Assembly: GCA_030145625.1 (NCBI GenBank)
Contig: JAQYVF010000026.1
Location: 1-54,272, forward strand
Direction of reading: 5' to 3'
Length of the DNA: 54,272 nucleotides
Source of the DNA: Desulfocapsa sp.
GTDB taxonomy: Bacteria; Desulfobacterota; Desulfobulbia; Desulfobulbales; Desulfocapsaceae
Shown here: positions 8,155-17,233 of the stretch, one piece after another
Layout of the letters: the number at the start of each line of letters is the position of its first letter
Numbering within the stretch: position 1 is the stretch's first letter
Notes under the pieces: generated by a model
What the model was told of the DNA's origin: nothing
Seen by the model: only the letters and a program-made list of their open reading frames with translations
Databases searched by the model: none
Translations under genes and position numbers: made by a program

Positions 8155-10756
8155 TACCCTCTTGCATCTTGTACTGCGTTTTCTTCTCAGTCTTCGCTAT
8201 CGTGTTGAAATAAAAGGATTGGACACAGTCCTGAGTAAAGGAAGCGATTCCATACTATTTATGCCTAATCATCCGGCACTCATAGACCCTGTCATTGTGA
8301 TGTCTCAACTCTACAAAGACTTTTCTCCACGCCCACTGGCAGATGAAAATCAGGTCGATAGAAGTTTTGTCCGCCCTTTGATGAAGAGGGTTCGGGCAGT
8401 TATAATCCCTGATCTCAGCAAGAACGGAAAAAGGGGAAGACGGGCCGTCATTGATGGCGTACAGGGAATTATAAATGGCTTGGAGGAGGGAGATAATATC
8501 TTGCTTTATCCGGCAGGGAGGCTGTATCGGAGTCGTTATGAATCTCTTGGCGCCAACAGCTCGGTGGATTTGATTCTGAAAAGGGTTCCTAAGGCACGGG
8601 TCGTTTTGCTCAGGACAACCGGACTCTGGGGAAGCAGCTTTAGCCGCGCCAATGGTATACCTTCTCTTATCAATAAACGGCGCCTCTATATCCGTGCTCT
8701 GCTTGCCGGTGCCCTCTTTTTCCTGCCCAAACGGAAGGTGATCATCGAAGTGGTGGAGGCGGATTCCTTTCCGCGCAACTCTGATAAGTTGGGAATAAAC
8801 AGTTATCTCGAAGAATTTTATAACTCGGTTCCTCAATTTAATACTTCTGTTCCGTATTACTGGTGGCAGGGAAGCCAAGCGCGACAGCTGCCGGAGCCGG
8901 TTCTCAACAGTGTCGGTGCCGATACCAGCCATATTCCTGCAGCTACCAAGGAGTTGGTACTGTGGAAGTTGCAGGAGTTGACAGGTATTGCAAACATCAA
9001 TCAGAGCGACAAGCTTGCTCAGGACTTAGGGATAGACTCCCTGGTACTTGTTGAATATGTGGCTTGGCTGGAACAGGAGTTCGGCGTTTCTGTGCTGAAC
9101 CTGGATGGCTTGCAGAGTGTGGCCCACTGTATGCTGGCAGCGGCTGGAGAGTTCAGCTCGCAGGAAAATGGTGATGAGATCGTCGTTGATGATCGCTGGT
9201 TTAGTGGACGGAGCAGTCGTCCGCTCACCCTGCCTCAGGGTGATACTGTCGCACAGCTTTTCTTGCAACAGGCCGAAAAAAATCCGGATAAGCTTATTGT
9301 CGCAGATCAGATCAGCGGTCCCAAGACATACAGACAGCTGTTGACCGGTATTTTCGCCCTGCGTCCGGCAATTACCAAGCTGCCTGAAACAAATGTGGGG
9401 ATTATGCTGCCTGCCACAGTCAGTGCTGCACTTTCCTACCTCACTGTCATGTTCGCAGGCAAGGTTCCCGTCATGGTCAACTGGACAGCGGGGGCAGTGA
9501 ATATGAATTACTGTCTCGAAAATGCAGGCGTTAAACATGTTATCACGGCCAAGGCACTGTATGAGAAGCTCAAAGGGCAGGGCGTCGATCTTGATGCCAC
9601 AGGTGTTACTTTTCTCTTTTTGGAAGAAATGGCTGCCGCGATTACTGCACCTGGTAAAATAACGGCCTTATTCCAGGCCCGCTTTTCTTTAAACAGTTTG
9701 AAAAAATGCTCTATCCAGGACACGGCTGCCATTCTTTTTACTTCCGGTTCAGAGGCCCATCCCAAGGCAGTACCTTTGAGTCATAGGAACTTTCTTGCCA
9801 ATATCGCTGATTTCAGCGGAGTTCTTACCTTGCAGGAAGAAGATCGGCTCCTGGGGATGCTGCCTCCCTTTCATTCATTGGGACTCGCCGGTACGCTTAT
9901 TATGCCTCTGGCCATGGGATTGCCCACGGTCTATTCACCTAATCCAACGGAAGGAGCAGTGCTTGCAGGAACAGCTGCCGCCTATAAGGTTTCTTTACTC
10001 ATTGGCACACCTACTTTTCTTAACGGAATTGCAAACGCAGTTGGAGAAAAAGAACTCGATGCCATACGCATCGCCTTTACAGGAGCTGAAAAATGTCAAC
10101 CCTATGTCTATAAGGCCATGGAAAAAAGTTTCCCTAATGTCACTGTCTGTGAAGGGTATGGGATTACAGAATGTTCACCGGTTGTCAGTATCAATGATCC
10201 GGGCCAGCCCTTTCCCGGGACCATCGGCAGGGTCCTGCCCTCCATGGAATATGTTCTACTGCATCCGGAGACCGGAGCTTTGGTTGCTGAGGGAGAAAGT
10301 GGAACTCTTCTTCTACGCGGGCCTAATATTTTTGAGGGGTATATCAATTATCAGGGAAAGTCACCCTTCGTGGAATATGAAGGGAAACAGTGGTATAACA
10401 GTGGCGATCTTGTTCAGGAAAAGGAAGGGGTTCTTACTTTTTCCGGTCGTCTCAAGCGTTTTGTCAAGCTTGGCGGGGAGATGATTTCGCTGCCTGCCAT
10501 TGAAGAGGTCCTGTCAAAACAGTATCAGGGAGATGACGAAGCGGTTCTGGCTGTATCTGCCACACCTGGGGATGATCATCCTGAAATTGTTCTTTTTGTC
10601 ACCAATGAGCTGTCACGGGAAGAGGTGAACAACACCATTCGTGAACACGGATTTTCTCCTCTGCATAATATTCGACGTACAGTTCAGGTGGATGCAATTC
10701 CATTGCTGGGTACCGGTAAAACCGATTATAGAGCCCTGCAGACCATGCTGGGATGA
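8147..10756 (+). CDS. aas: Aas-like trifunctional protein: PlsC acyltransferase, acyl carrier domain, acyl-AMP ligase
   Basis: 869 aa from the ATG at 8147, preceded by GAGGAGAAAAACC; the longer open frame from 8075 lies inside the transporter gene and is not favoured. Residues 1-190 are a PlsC/LPLAT acyltransferase with the HX4D motif NHPALIDP (His42, Asp47). A phosphopantetheine-carrier domain follows at about 270-330, with DLGIDSLVLVEY and the attachment serine at residue 298. The remainder is an ANL-superfamily acyl-AMP ligase with the P-loop-like ILFTSGSEAHPKAVPLSHR near residue 529, a GYGITECSPV motif and a GRLKRFVKLGGEM hinge. E. coli Aas has only acyltransferase plus ligase domains; here a carrier is built in between. 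It probably loads a fatty acid onto its own carrier and passes it to a lysophospholipid. Confidence 0.85.
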   Translation: MLNTLLHLVLRFLLSLRYRVEIKGLDTVLSKGSDSILFMPNHPALIDPVIVMSQLYKDFSPRPLADENQVDRSFVRPLMKRVRAVIIPDLSKNGKRGRRAVIDGVQGIINGLEEGDNILLYPAGRLYRSRYESLGANSSVDLILKRVPKARVVLLRTTGLWGSSFSRANGIPSLINKRRLYIRALLAGALFFLPKRKVIIEVVEADSFPRNSDKLGINSYLEEFYNSVPQFNTSVPYYWWQGSQARQLPEPVLNSVGADTSHIPAATKELVLWKLQELTGIANINQSDKLAQDLGIDSLVLVEYVAWLEQEFGVSVLNLDGLQSVAHCMLAAAGEFSSQENGDEIVVDDRWFSGRSSRPLTLPQGDTVAQLFLQQAEKNPDKLIVADQISGPKTYRQLLTGIFALRPAITKLPETNVGIMLPATVSAALSYLTVMFAGKVPVMVNWTAGAVNMNYCLENAGVKHVITAKALYEKLKGQGVDLDATGVTFLFLEEMAAAITAPGKITALFQARFSLNSLKKCSIQDTAAILFTSGSEAHPKAVPLSHRNFLANIADFSGVLTLQEEDRLLGMLPPFHSLGLAGTLIMPLAMGLPTVYSPNPTEGAVLAGTAAAYKVSLLIGTPTFLNGIANAVGEKELDAIRIAFTGAEKCQPYVYKAMEKSFPNVTVCEGYGITECSPVVSINDPGQPFPGTIGRVLPSMEYVLLHPETGALVAEGESGTLLLRGPNIFEGYINYQGKSPFVEYEGKQWYNSGDLVQEKEGVLTFSGRLKRFVKLGGEMISLPAIEEVLSKQYQGDDEAVLAVSATPGDDHPEIVLFVTNELSREEVNNTIREHGFSPLHNIRRTVQVDAIPLLGTGKTDYRALQTMLG

Positions 10757-10859
10757 CAGTCGGTTTTGAACAATTCTCTGCAAAGTTCACTGCTATGCCA
10801 TTTTCGTAATATAATTTGTGCTTGCTGTCAGCATATCAACTTATTGTCCTCCATGATCC

Positions 10860-11750
10860 TTAAGTAAGATTTGCAAGTGTAGCACCAAGTTCCGGAAAGG
10901 CGAAGATAAAATCAGTCTGTTGCAGGGAAGTTGGGACAACACGTTGGGAGCTGAGCAGTACAGTGGCAAACTCTCCCAGTGCCGCCTTGAGTAAAAGTCC
11001 GGGTACTGGAAGAAGGGCCGGTCGCTGCACGGCTTTTGCCAGGGCACGGGTGAATTCCCTGTTGGTTACCGGGTTCGGTGAAACTGCGTTTACAGCTCCT
11101 TGCAGATCTGTATTATTCATGGCATAAAGCATGATGCCTGTCAGATCCTGGATATGAATCCAGGACATATACTGGTGACCACTGCCCAATCTTCCCCCCA
11201 AACCTAATTTGAAAGGCAGGAGCATTTGCGCCAGGGCACCGCCTCCATCCCCCAGTACAACGCCGGTTCGAATCAATACAACCCGTACTCCATACTCTTG
11301 GGCCCGCATGGCTTCTTTTTCCCAGTCCATGCACACTCGGGCCAGAAAATCATCTCCGGCAGTACTCTTTTCTGTAATAATCTCTTCACCTCGCGCACCG
11401 TAATAGCCAATGGCAGAGGAACAGATGAGAGTTGTCGGTCTGTTTTTTGCCTTAGCAATGGTATCCACCAGATAGCGTGTTCCTTCAATACGACTGGCTC
11501 GGATCCGTTCTTTTTTTTCTTCATTCCAGCGGCCTTGAAAAATTGATTCACCAGCCAGGTGGAAAATCGTGTCTACATCATTCAGGAAAGAGGGGTCTAT
11601 ATTCCTGGAACCATCCCATTGTCGAGCTTCTCTGTTATTAAAGATATTATTGATTTTTTTGAGGTTGCGTCCTGCAATAATAGACTCTGGTATCCTTTCT
11701 GCAAGATGTCGTCCAACAAAACCTGTTCCGCCTGTGATCAGTGCTTTCAT
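10860..11750 (-). CDS. TIGR01777 family NAD-dependent epimerase (YfcH-like)
   Basis: 296-aa extended short-chain dehydrogenase/epimerase. The N-terminal nucleotide-binding motif is ITGGTGFVGRHLAERI. The family-specific block HLAGESIFQGRWNEEKKERI is present, together with SRIEGTRYLVDTI and the catalytic-region YYGARGEE. The C-terminal DUF1731 region (PVPGLLLKAALGEFATVLL, SQRVVP) completes the TIGR01777 layout and length. The biochemical substrate of this family is not established; the E. coli homologue is YfcH. It converges on the acyl-ligase gene across about 100 bases and is transcribed away from the 11970 methyltransferase gene. Confidence 0.88.
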   Translation of the reverse strand: MKALITGGTGFVGRHLAERIPESIIAGRNLKKINNIFNNREARQWDGSRNIDPSFLNDVDTIFHLAGESIFQGRWNEEKKERIRASRIEGTRYLVDTIAKAKNRPTTLICSSAIGYYGARGEEIITEKSTAGDDFLARVCMDWEKEAMRAQEYGVRVVLIRTGVVLGDGGGALAQMLLPFKLGLGGRLGSGHQYMSWIHIQDLTGIMLYAMNNTDLQGAVNAVSPNPVTNREFTRALAKAVQRPALLPVPGLLLKAALGEFATVLLSSQRVVPTSLQQTDFIFAFPELGATLANLT

Positions 11751-11969
11751 GGTTTTTCCTCCTGGGAAATGACATATTTCTAAGTTTACCGTATCTTGAA
11801 AATAAGGTTTAGCAGTAGCTTTGTCAATGTTTTGTGGGTGTTTTTTCTTGACTTTCCTTTAGCTCTGTCTATGTTTTGTATAGGTTCTTTGTTTTGTTAT
11901 CCTCAAAAAAATTACAGCAGGCAAGGGAAAGCTTGTTTGAGGCCGGTAATTCGAACGAGAGGGAATCAA

Positions 11970-13178
11970 ATGAAAACACTTGATAAGGAAGGCAGGGCAG
12001 TAATAGAGTTTATAGTGGAGTGGCAGAATGATGGTGTTCATTACAGGGACAGTCTCTGGGCCGATCCGGTGAATCTGTGGCGTGACTATTTGCTGCCGGA
12101 TCTGACTGCAGCACTTACTGGTAAAAAACAGGGAGAGGTCGTAACGGTGCCTGTGCCTGCGAACTCCTTTAATGCACCGTATAATAAAAACAGGTTAATC
12201 CGCATACGGCCTGATCGGGTGTATCATCCTGAAAGACAACAGGAAACGGTGACGCCGGAGTATGGTCGGTACTATCCTCAGGGCTATCTGCACTGGGTAA
12301 CCAGCGTATTTTCTGACACTTTTTCTCCGGCCCGGTATGTGGGGGAGGAAAAAAAGGATCTTCTTTTTGATTTGAACCATCCTCTTGCCGGTTATGACCT
12401 GAGCCTCAGCGCATCCATTGTTGAAATATATGATACTCCGGTAGAGCGGGGAGGGCGCTGTGAGGATTGGCTGGAAAGGGTATGCAGTGATGGTCCGGGT
12501 ATGCAGACCCGTTATCGCGGACAGGCACCGGCTTTTTTTGCTTCCCAGCCATTCGATCGTGAGGATGAATCATCCGATACTCTGTTTTACCAGAACCCGA
12601 GAATGGTACATCATCTTGATTCTACGGCCCGCACTGCCATTACTGAGCAGTATGGGCAGCTTATTACTCCAGGTGCCAGTGTTCTTGATCTTATGGGCAG
12701 TTGGGAATCGCATCTTCCTCAGGATCTGATTCCGCGAGAGTTGACTGTTTTGGGAATGAACAGGGAAGAACTTTCTGCCAATACAAGAGCTACGGAAAGG
12801 GTGGTAAGGGATCTCAATCAAACACCCATATTACCCTTTGCTGACAACAGGTTTGACGCTATAGTGTGTACGGCCTCAATTGAATATCTAATCAATCCGT
12901 TACTTGTGTTTCAAGAGATACATCGGATGCTGCAGCCTGGTGGTGTTTTGGCCCTGGCCTTTTCCAATCGCTGGTTTCCGCCAAAGGCAATCAAGATATG
13001 GACGAGACTGCACGAATTCGAAAGGCTTGCCATGGTCCTGGAAATGTTTCACAGAACTCCAGGCTTTCAAGATCTTGCCGCCCGGAGCAGACGGGGTTTA
13101 CCGCGTCCGGATGATGATCCGCATTGGGAATTACCCTGCAGTGACCCGGTCTATATGGTTTGGGGGAGAAAAGAATAA
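11970..13178 (+). CDS. Fusion of SlyD-like FKBP region and SAM-dependent methyltransferase
   Basis: 402 aa from the ATG at 11970, which has GAGAGGG about 6 bases upstream; the longer open frame from 11796 adds an implausible hydrophobic stretch. The N-terminal half contains LLFDLNHPLAGYDLSLSA near residue 132-145, resembling the DFNHPLAGKTL strand of SlyD-type FKBP prolyl isomerases, and GKKQGEVVTVPVPANSF fits the preceding part. The C-terminal half is a class I methyltransferase: SVLDLMGSWESHLP (motif I, atypical, lacking GxGxG), LPFADNRFDAIVCTASIEYL, HRMLQPGGVLALAFSN. Fusion of the two is unusual. The gene ends two bases before the MerR-B12 regulator, so they are probably one transcript. 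The methyl acceptor is unknown. Confidence 0.75.
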   Translation: MKTLDKEGRAVIEFIVEWQNDGVHYRDSLWADPVNLWRDYLLPDLTAALTGKKQGEVVTVPVPANSFNAPYNKNRLIRIRPDRVYHPERQQETVTPEYGRYYPQGYLHWVTSVFSDTFSPARYVGEEKKDLLFDLNHPLAGYDLSLSASIVEIYDTPVERGGRCEDWLERVCSDGPGMQTRYRGQAPAFFASQPFDREDESSDTLFYQNPRMVHHLDSTARTAITEQYGQLITPGASVLDLMGSWESHLPQDLIPRELTVLGMNREELSANTRATERVVRDLNQTPILPFADNRFDAIVCTASIEYLINPLLVFQEIHRMLQPGGVLALAFSNRWFPPKAIKIWTRLHEFERLAMVLEMFHRTPGFQDLAARSRRGLPRPDDDPHWELPCSDPVYMVWGRKE

Positions 13179-13179
13179 G

Positions 13180-14136
13180 ATGGCCGGGAATAAATCCTTC
13201 TACAAAATCGGAACATTGGCTCGGGAATGCGGTGTCTCGCCCACCTTGCTGCGTGCCTGGGAAAAGCGTTACGCTCTTTGGATTCCGAAGCGTGGCCCGG
13301 GCGGACAGCGTCTTTACAGTGAAGATGATCTGTTCCTCATATGTCATATCGCAGGGGCCATTGCAGGTGGACATCGTATAGGCGAGCTTGCAGCTCTGGG
13401 CAGGGAGCAACTTTTACAACAGGCTCGTAAAACGAAGGAAGCAGAAGAGGGGAGGGCTGCAAGTGAAACAGAGGTGGAAAATCGCAGGAATGCACTGGAG
13501 AACTATATCAAGCCATTGGTCTCCGCAGCGGAAACCGTTGATCTAAAACAATTGCGCACTGCACTCCAGCAAGCCATGCTGGAGCTCAGTCCAGACAGAT
13601 TCGTGTACGAAGTTCTTCTTCCGGCCATGACCAGAGTTGGTGAGTTGAATCTTATCGGCAGGATCAGCGTTGCCGGAGAACATCTTGTCAGCAGCATGGT
13701 TGAACAGTATCTGCATAACTGTCTGGATCAGGCCCGCAGGGTGACAAGTGAGAAGGCAGCGTCACCTGTAATTTGCAGCTGTTTTCCCGGGGAAGAGCAT
13801 AGACTGGGATTGCTTGCTGTTTCCTATGCTCTGGCTCGTCAGGGATGTGATGTTGTTTATCTTGGTGCGGCTTTGCCTTTAGATGCGCTGGATCATACTA
13901 TTCAGCAGTTGCTACCGAAAAGTGTCTGGCTTTCTGTGACCAGCCGGACCTTATACAGAAAAAATCGCTCTGAGCTGGCTGCGCTGATCAGACGGAATGC
14001 CAATTTATTTGTGGTGGGTGGTCAGGGGGTTCGTGTTGATGATCCTCTTTTACTGGGGGTAGGGTGCAACCTCATATCTCCTCTGTCACAGTTGCCAACA
14101 GATATTTATAAGCTGATCAGTCTGGAGGACCAATGA
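13180..14136 (+). CDS. MerR-type regulator with cobalamin-binding domain (CarH/LitR-like)
   Basis: 318 aa from the ATG at 13180, one base after the preceding stop. The N-terminal MerR helix-turn-helix is clear (FYKIGTLARECGVSPTLL, RAWEKRY, GGQRLYSEDD). A B12-binding cap helical bundle at about 110-190 is followed by a Rossmann B12-binding domain with CFPGEEHRLGLLAV (His207 and Gly210 in the lower-ligand HxxG position) and VVYLGAALP. In CarH the cap motif is Wx9EH; here Glu167-His168 are kept but the Trp position is Asn157. CarH senses adenosylcobalamin and light; this protein may read a different cobalamin form. Likely autoregulates its own three-gene unit (inference). It overlaps the thioesterase gene by four bases. 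Confidence 0.85.
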   Translation: MAGNKSFYKIGTLARECGVSPTLLRAWEKRYALWIPKRGPGGQRLYSEDDLFLICHIAGAIAGGHRIGELAALGREQLLQQARKTKEAEEGRAASETEVENRRNALENYIKPLVSAAETVDLKQLRTALQQAMLELSPDRFVYEVLLPAMTRVGELNLIGRISVAGEHLVSSMVEQYLHNCLDQARRVTSEKAASPVICSCFPGEEHRLGLLAVSYALARQGCDVVYLGAALPLDALDHTIQQLLPKSVWLSVTSRTLYRKNRSELAALIRRNANLFVVGGQGVRVDDPLLLGVGCNLISPLSQLPTDIYKLISLEDQ

Positions 14137-14573
14137 AAAAAATTGTTTTTGAAGAGAACATCTATACCTACCATATTGATTTTGCAGGTCATGTCAGTAA
14201 TATCGTCTATATTCAGTGGATGGAGATCGGTCGTCTCAAGTTCCTTGAAGGGGCTGGTCTGCCTATTCAGGAGGTGGTGGAAAGGCTTGGCTTGTTCCCC
14301 ACTCTAGTCAAGACTGAAATCCGTTATCTGAAGCAGCTTTTTCTTGGTGACAAGGTTCGTATAGAGGTCTGGTTATCCAGGCTGAAGCATGTCTCGGCAA
14401 TCATGGAGTTTCGTTTTTATAACGGAAAAGGTGAATTAACGGCAGACGTTCGGCAGACTGGGCTCTTTATCGACAAGGAGAGCCATCAACCAAAGGCACT
14501 TGATGTAAGGGTACGTGAAGGGTTTATGCCCTATCTGGAGAGTGAGACTGTCAGATCGAATGATGCCGGTTGA
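14133..14573 (+). CDS. Hot-dog fold acyl-CoA thioesterase (YbgC/4HBT family)
   Basis: 146-aa single-domain 4-hydroxybenzoyl-CoA-type thioesterase. The motif HIDFAGHVSNIVYIQWMEIG fits the conserved DxxGHVNNxxYxxYxE helix entrance, with the Asp in HIDF as the expected catalytic residue. It has VKTEIRYLKQLFLGDKVRI in the central sheet. The start codon overlaps the stop of the B12 regulator as ATGA, so translation is likely coupled. The substrate is unknown; family members hydrolyse short- or long-chain acyl-CoAs or acyl-ACPs. It is the third member of the fusion-methyltransferase/B12-regulator unit. Confidence 0.85.
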   Translation: MKKIVFEENIYTYHIDFAGHVSNIVYIQWMEIGRLKFLEGAGLPIQEVVERLGLFPTLVKTEIRYLKQLFLGDKVRIEVWLSRLKHVSAIMEFRFYNGKGELTADVRQTGLFIDKESHQPKALDVRVREGFMPYLESETVRSNDAG

Positions 14574-14629
14574 CTCCCCAAACAGATCAAGAAGCAATGA
14601 GGTGTATTGGATTGAACACCTTGTGTCGT

Positions 14630-15130
14630 TTATCTGTCAGATGAATTCTGAATCCTTTCATCGAAAGTCATCCGCAGACGTTCCACCCGTTTTCGATTGA
14701 CGCCGAAGTCAAAATAGCCAACTCTGGAGGCAGATCGGAGCTGGATAAGCTTGTTGTCACGGTCCAGTCGGCAGGTAAGGTCATCGACAAATCGAAAGAT
14801 CCTGCTACGAAACGTGACGTGGAGGAAATGATCATCCACCTTTTCAATTTGTCCGCCCATGTCGATGAGAATATTCTGCAGGTTCTGCCATGCTGCGGGG
14901 GCAGATTTAGAAAATCTCAGCGGAGCAACATGGTTCGAACCTGGAGGGGCTTCACTTGATACGCAGTTGGGTCGATCAGAGCAGGGCGACAGGTGCCCGC
15001 TCTGATCGCTATTGTTTTGTTGTGGCGGGGTCATTTCCAGATTCACCTCCTGATTATTGTCACTGCACCCGGCAACCAGAGGAGCTGCAAGCAGTACGAT
15101 GAATAAGGTTGTTCTTAGCAGGGTTTTCAT
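14630..15130 (-). CDS. DUF1499 family lipoprotein
   Basis: 166-aa predicted lipoprotein. The N-terminal signal has a lipobox (LVAGC, cysteine at residue 22) after a short hydrophobic stretch, and a low-complexity Asn/Gln/Pro linker follows. The mature part starts with the DUF1499 hallmark LSPCSDRPNCVSS and ends with a conserved RSASRVGYFDFGVNRKRVE block. Members occur in many proteobacteria and phototrophs with unknown function, probably in the cell envelope. It converges on the thioesterase gene. No strong SD is visible before its ATG. Confidence 0.85.
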   Translation of the reverse strand: MKTLLRTTLFIVLLAAPLVAGCSDNNQEVNLEMTPPQQNNSDQSGHLSPCSDRPNCVSSEAPPGSNHVAPLRFSKSAPAAWQNLQNILIDMGGQIEKVDDHFLHVTFRSRIFRFVDDLTCRLDRDNKLIQLRSASRVGYFDFGVNRKRVERLRMTFDERIQNSSDR

Positions 15131-15299
15131 AGTTCAATGACGTCAGGATGCAGGATAAAAAATAAGGAGTGCATTGTTTAGGAGAGAAGAGGAGATTCGT
15201 CTTTTTCCGATTGTCTGTCGTTGAATGGAATGTAACATTGAAGTCACTTTATTGTAAATGTTTTGATGTGTGAATTATCATACTGATGAGGAAAGAGTG

Positions 15300-16115
15300 A
15301 TGAAAAGTGAATTAGCCGGGGCACAACCCGGATCTGTCCTGTTTATCCCCCATGGTGGTGGCCCTTTACCTTTACTTGGAGAAACAAGTCATCAGGATCT
15401 GGTTTCCTTTCTGACTGAAATTCCAAAAACATTTGTTGAACCGTCTGCCATAGTTGTAATCAGCGCACACTGGGAAGAGGATAAGGCAACAATAACCAGT
15501 GGCGCAGCACCTTCATTACTCTACGATTATTCGGGATTTCCTGCTGAAGCATATCAAATCGAATATCCTGCACCCGGTGATCCCATTTTGGCCGATAAGA
15601 TACATCATCTGTTACTGGAGGGTGGTATTGAGGCAAAATTAGATAATCAGCGTCCTTTTGATCACGGCGTATTTATCCCTTTGAAATTGATGTATCCAGA
15701 GGCTGCCATCCCCTGTGTGCAGGTGTCACTCATAAAGAGTTTTGACCCGGAAACCCACATCCGCATGGGCAAAGCATTGTCAGCCCTGTGCAAAGAAAAT
15801 ATCCTGATACTCGGTTCAGGGTTCTCCTTTCATAACCTTAGAGCATTTCTCTTTAACAGTGGAGAGGGACCTGATTCCAAAAATGAGGTTTTTGATCAGT
15901 GGCTTATTGATACCTGTACCAATTCGGTACTCTCTTCAGAGGAACGGGAGAAGAGACTGATTTCGTGGAGTAATGCTCCTTTTGCCCGCTATTGCCATCC
16001 CCGTGAAGACCATTTATTACCACTGCATGTCTGTTGTGGGCTCTCTCGCTCTCCGGCAAAACTTGTTTTTGATGACAAAATAATGGGGAAAAAAGTGAGT
16101 GCCTTTCTCTGGTGA
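15300..16115 (+). CDS. Extradiol ring-cleavage dioxygenase, LigB/DODA (YgiD-like) family
   Basis: 271 aa from the ATG at 15300, preceded by GAGGAAAG; an upstream GTG at 15270 is less likely. Family residues are seen in order: FIPHGGGPLPLL, ISAHWEEDKATI, PFDHGVFIPLKLMYP and GSGFSFHNLRAF, giving the metal/active-site histidines of class III extradiol dioxygenases. Characterised homologues cleave 4,5-DOPA or other catechols with O2, and YgiD binds zinc. In a probable anaerobe the physiological substrate is uncertain. It stands alone: the neighbours are not aromatic-degradation genes. Confidence 0.88.
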   Translation: MKSELAGAQPGSVLFIPHGGGPLPLLGETSHQDLVSFLTEIPKTFVEPSAIVVISAHWEEDKATITSGAAPSLLYDYSGFPAEAYQIEYPAPGDPILADKIHHLLLEGGIEAKLDNQRPFDHGVFIPLKLMYPEAAIPCVQVSLIKSFDPETHIRMGKALSALCKENILILGSGFSFHNLRAFLFNSGEGPDSKNEVFDQWLIDTCTNSVLSSEEREKRLISWSNAPFARYCHPREDHLLPLHVCCGLSRSPAKLVFDDKIMGKKVSAFLW

Positions 16116-16237
16116 TTTTATCGGCCGCAACTCTGTCAGACTCTAGCTGAGGGGGGGGCAGGCACTGCTGTTGTAAGACGAGAGAGGTTGAAGGTGTCTT
16201 GTGAATTTGCCCTGGGAATATTTTCATTGCCTTGCCG

Positions 16238-17212
16238 TCATATCATTTCTCTTCCGTTTCCAGAGTCCGAAAGATCGGATAGCTGGGAAGGAAAAGGTCT
16301 GAGAAGAACCTGTCCAAGGAGGTTTTTCTGGGAAAAGCGGATGGCCTGAGCCTCGATCAGCCGAGTGACAGCCTGCAGAGGTATCCGTTCGTCCCGGTAC
16401 TCTTCTATTGTGTTAATGGTGTATTCTTTTTCCGCAGAAGTCATGTTTTCTGCGACCCAGCCGAATGCGTGGTAGAGGGTGTTGACCATGGATTGTCTGC
16501 GAAAAGGATGCTTGAGAATCTGGCCCATTTCCTTTTCGTAGAGTTGAAAAACCTCGTCCACTGGCAGGTGCTCATGATTGGCGACAATTTTACCGCATAT
16601 TCTGAATCTGCTCTGATTGTAGGCGAGAAAGAGCAGTTTGTGGCCAGAGTGAAAGGTCACCAGACTACCCATGCGCGGTTTGGCGGTAATGGCACGGAAC
16701 CGTGCCCATGCATAGAGTTTAACCAGGAAATGCTCACGAAGAATAAGGTTTGTCAGTCGCTGTTCGTCTTCCACGGCCTTTTCTCCGATTTCTCTGAGAA
16801 CAAGGGAGGCAAAGATCCCGCTGTCCCAGCGCAGAAATTGGGGGTGCTCAATTCCTCGATAGACCTTGGCATCACGAAGTGCGCAGGATGGCGATTTTGC
16901 TTTTAAAACAGCGCCGTCACATCTTGCGAGATGTGATGCGAGAATTGTCGCCGCCTCTTGCAGTTTAGCGGTCACGGTTCGGGCATGGGCCTGCTGCCAG
17001 ACCTCCAGGGTCTCGTTCTCCTGGCAGAGACGGATGGGGGGGCGTGGAACCCCAAGGCCTGCTTCCACCTCAGGGCAGACATCAACAAAATCAACATGAT
17101 CTCTCAACAGGTCAATGATTCTGGAGCGAAGCTGCTGGCCATCGTAACGGCAGGCAGCAAAACCGAGGCAGCGACTGATGAGAATTTTCGGTCTTGGAAA
17201 TTGCTCTTTCAT
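16238..17212 (-). CDS. DUF523 (TudS-like desulfidase) plus DUF1722 (YbgA) fusion protein
   Basis: 324-aa two-domain protein. Residues 1-150 are DUF523, with ISRCLGFAACRYDG, DVCPEVEAGLGVPRPP and SPSCALRDAKVY supplying the conserved cysteines that in TudS bind a [4Fe-4S] cluster used to desulfurate thiouracil. Residues 165-300 are DUF1722/YbgA, with LREHFLVKLYAWARFRA and GSLVTFHSGHKLLFLAYNQ. The fusion is widespread in proteobacteria; YbgA function is unknown. A clear SD (AAGGGACAAGACC) precedes the ATG. The downstream neighbour is an opposing dioxygenase gene. Confidence 0.85.
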   Translation of the reverse strand: MKEQFPRPKILISRCLGFAACRYDGQQLRSRIIDLLRDHVDFVDVCPEVEAGLGVPRPPIRLCQENETLEVWQQAHARTVTAKLQEAATILASHLARCDGAVLKAKSPSCALRDAKVYRGIEHPQFLRWDSGIFASLVLREIGEKAVEDEQRLTNLILREHFLVKLYAWARFRAITAKPRMGSLVTFHSGHKLLFLAYNQSRFRICGKIVANHEHLPVDEVFQLYEKEMGQILKHPFRRQSMVNTLYHAFGWVAENMTSAEKEYTINTIEEYRDERIPLQAVTRLIEAQAIRFSQKNLLGQVLLRPFPSQLSDLSDSGNGREMI

Positions 17213-17233
17213 GGTCTTGTCCCTTGTATGTTC

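Noticed and set aside
11796-11969. Extended N-terminus of the methyltransferase fusion
   Set aside because: Would add a hydrophobic stretch without SD; the ATG at 11970 has GAGAGGG and fits the domain start.
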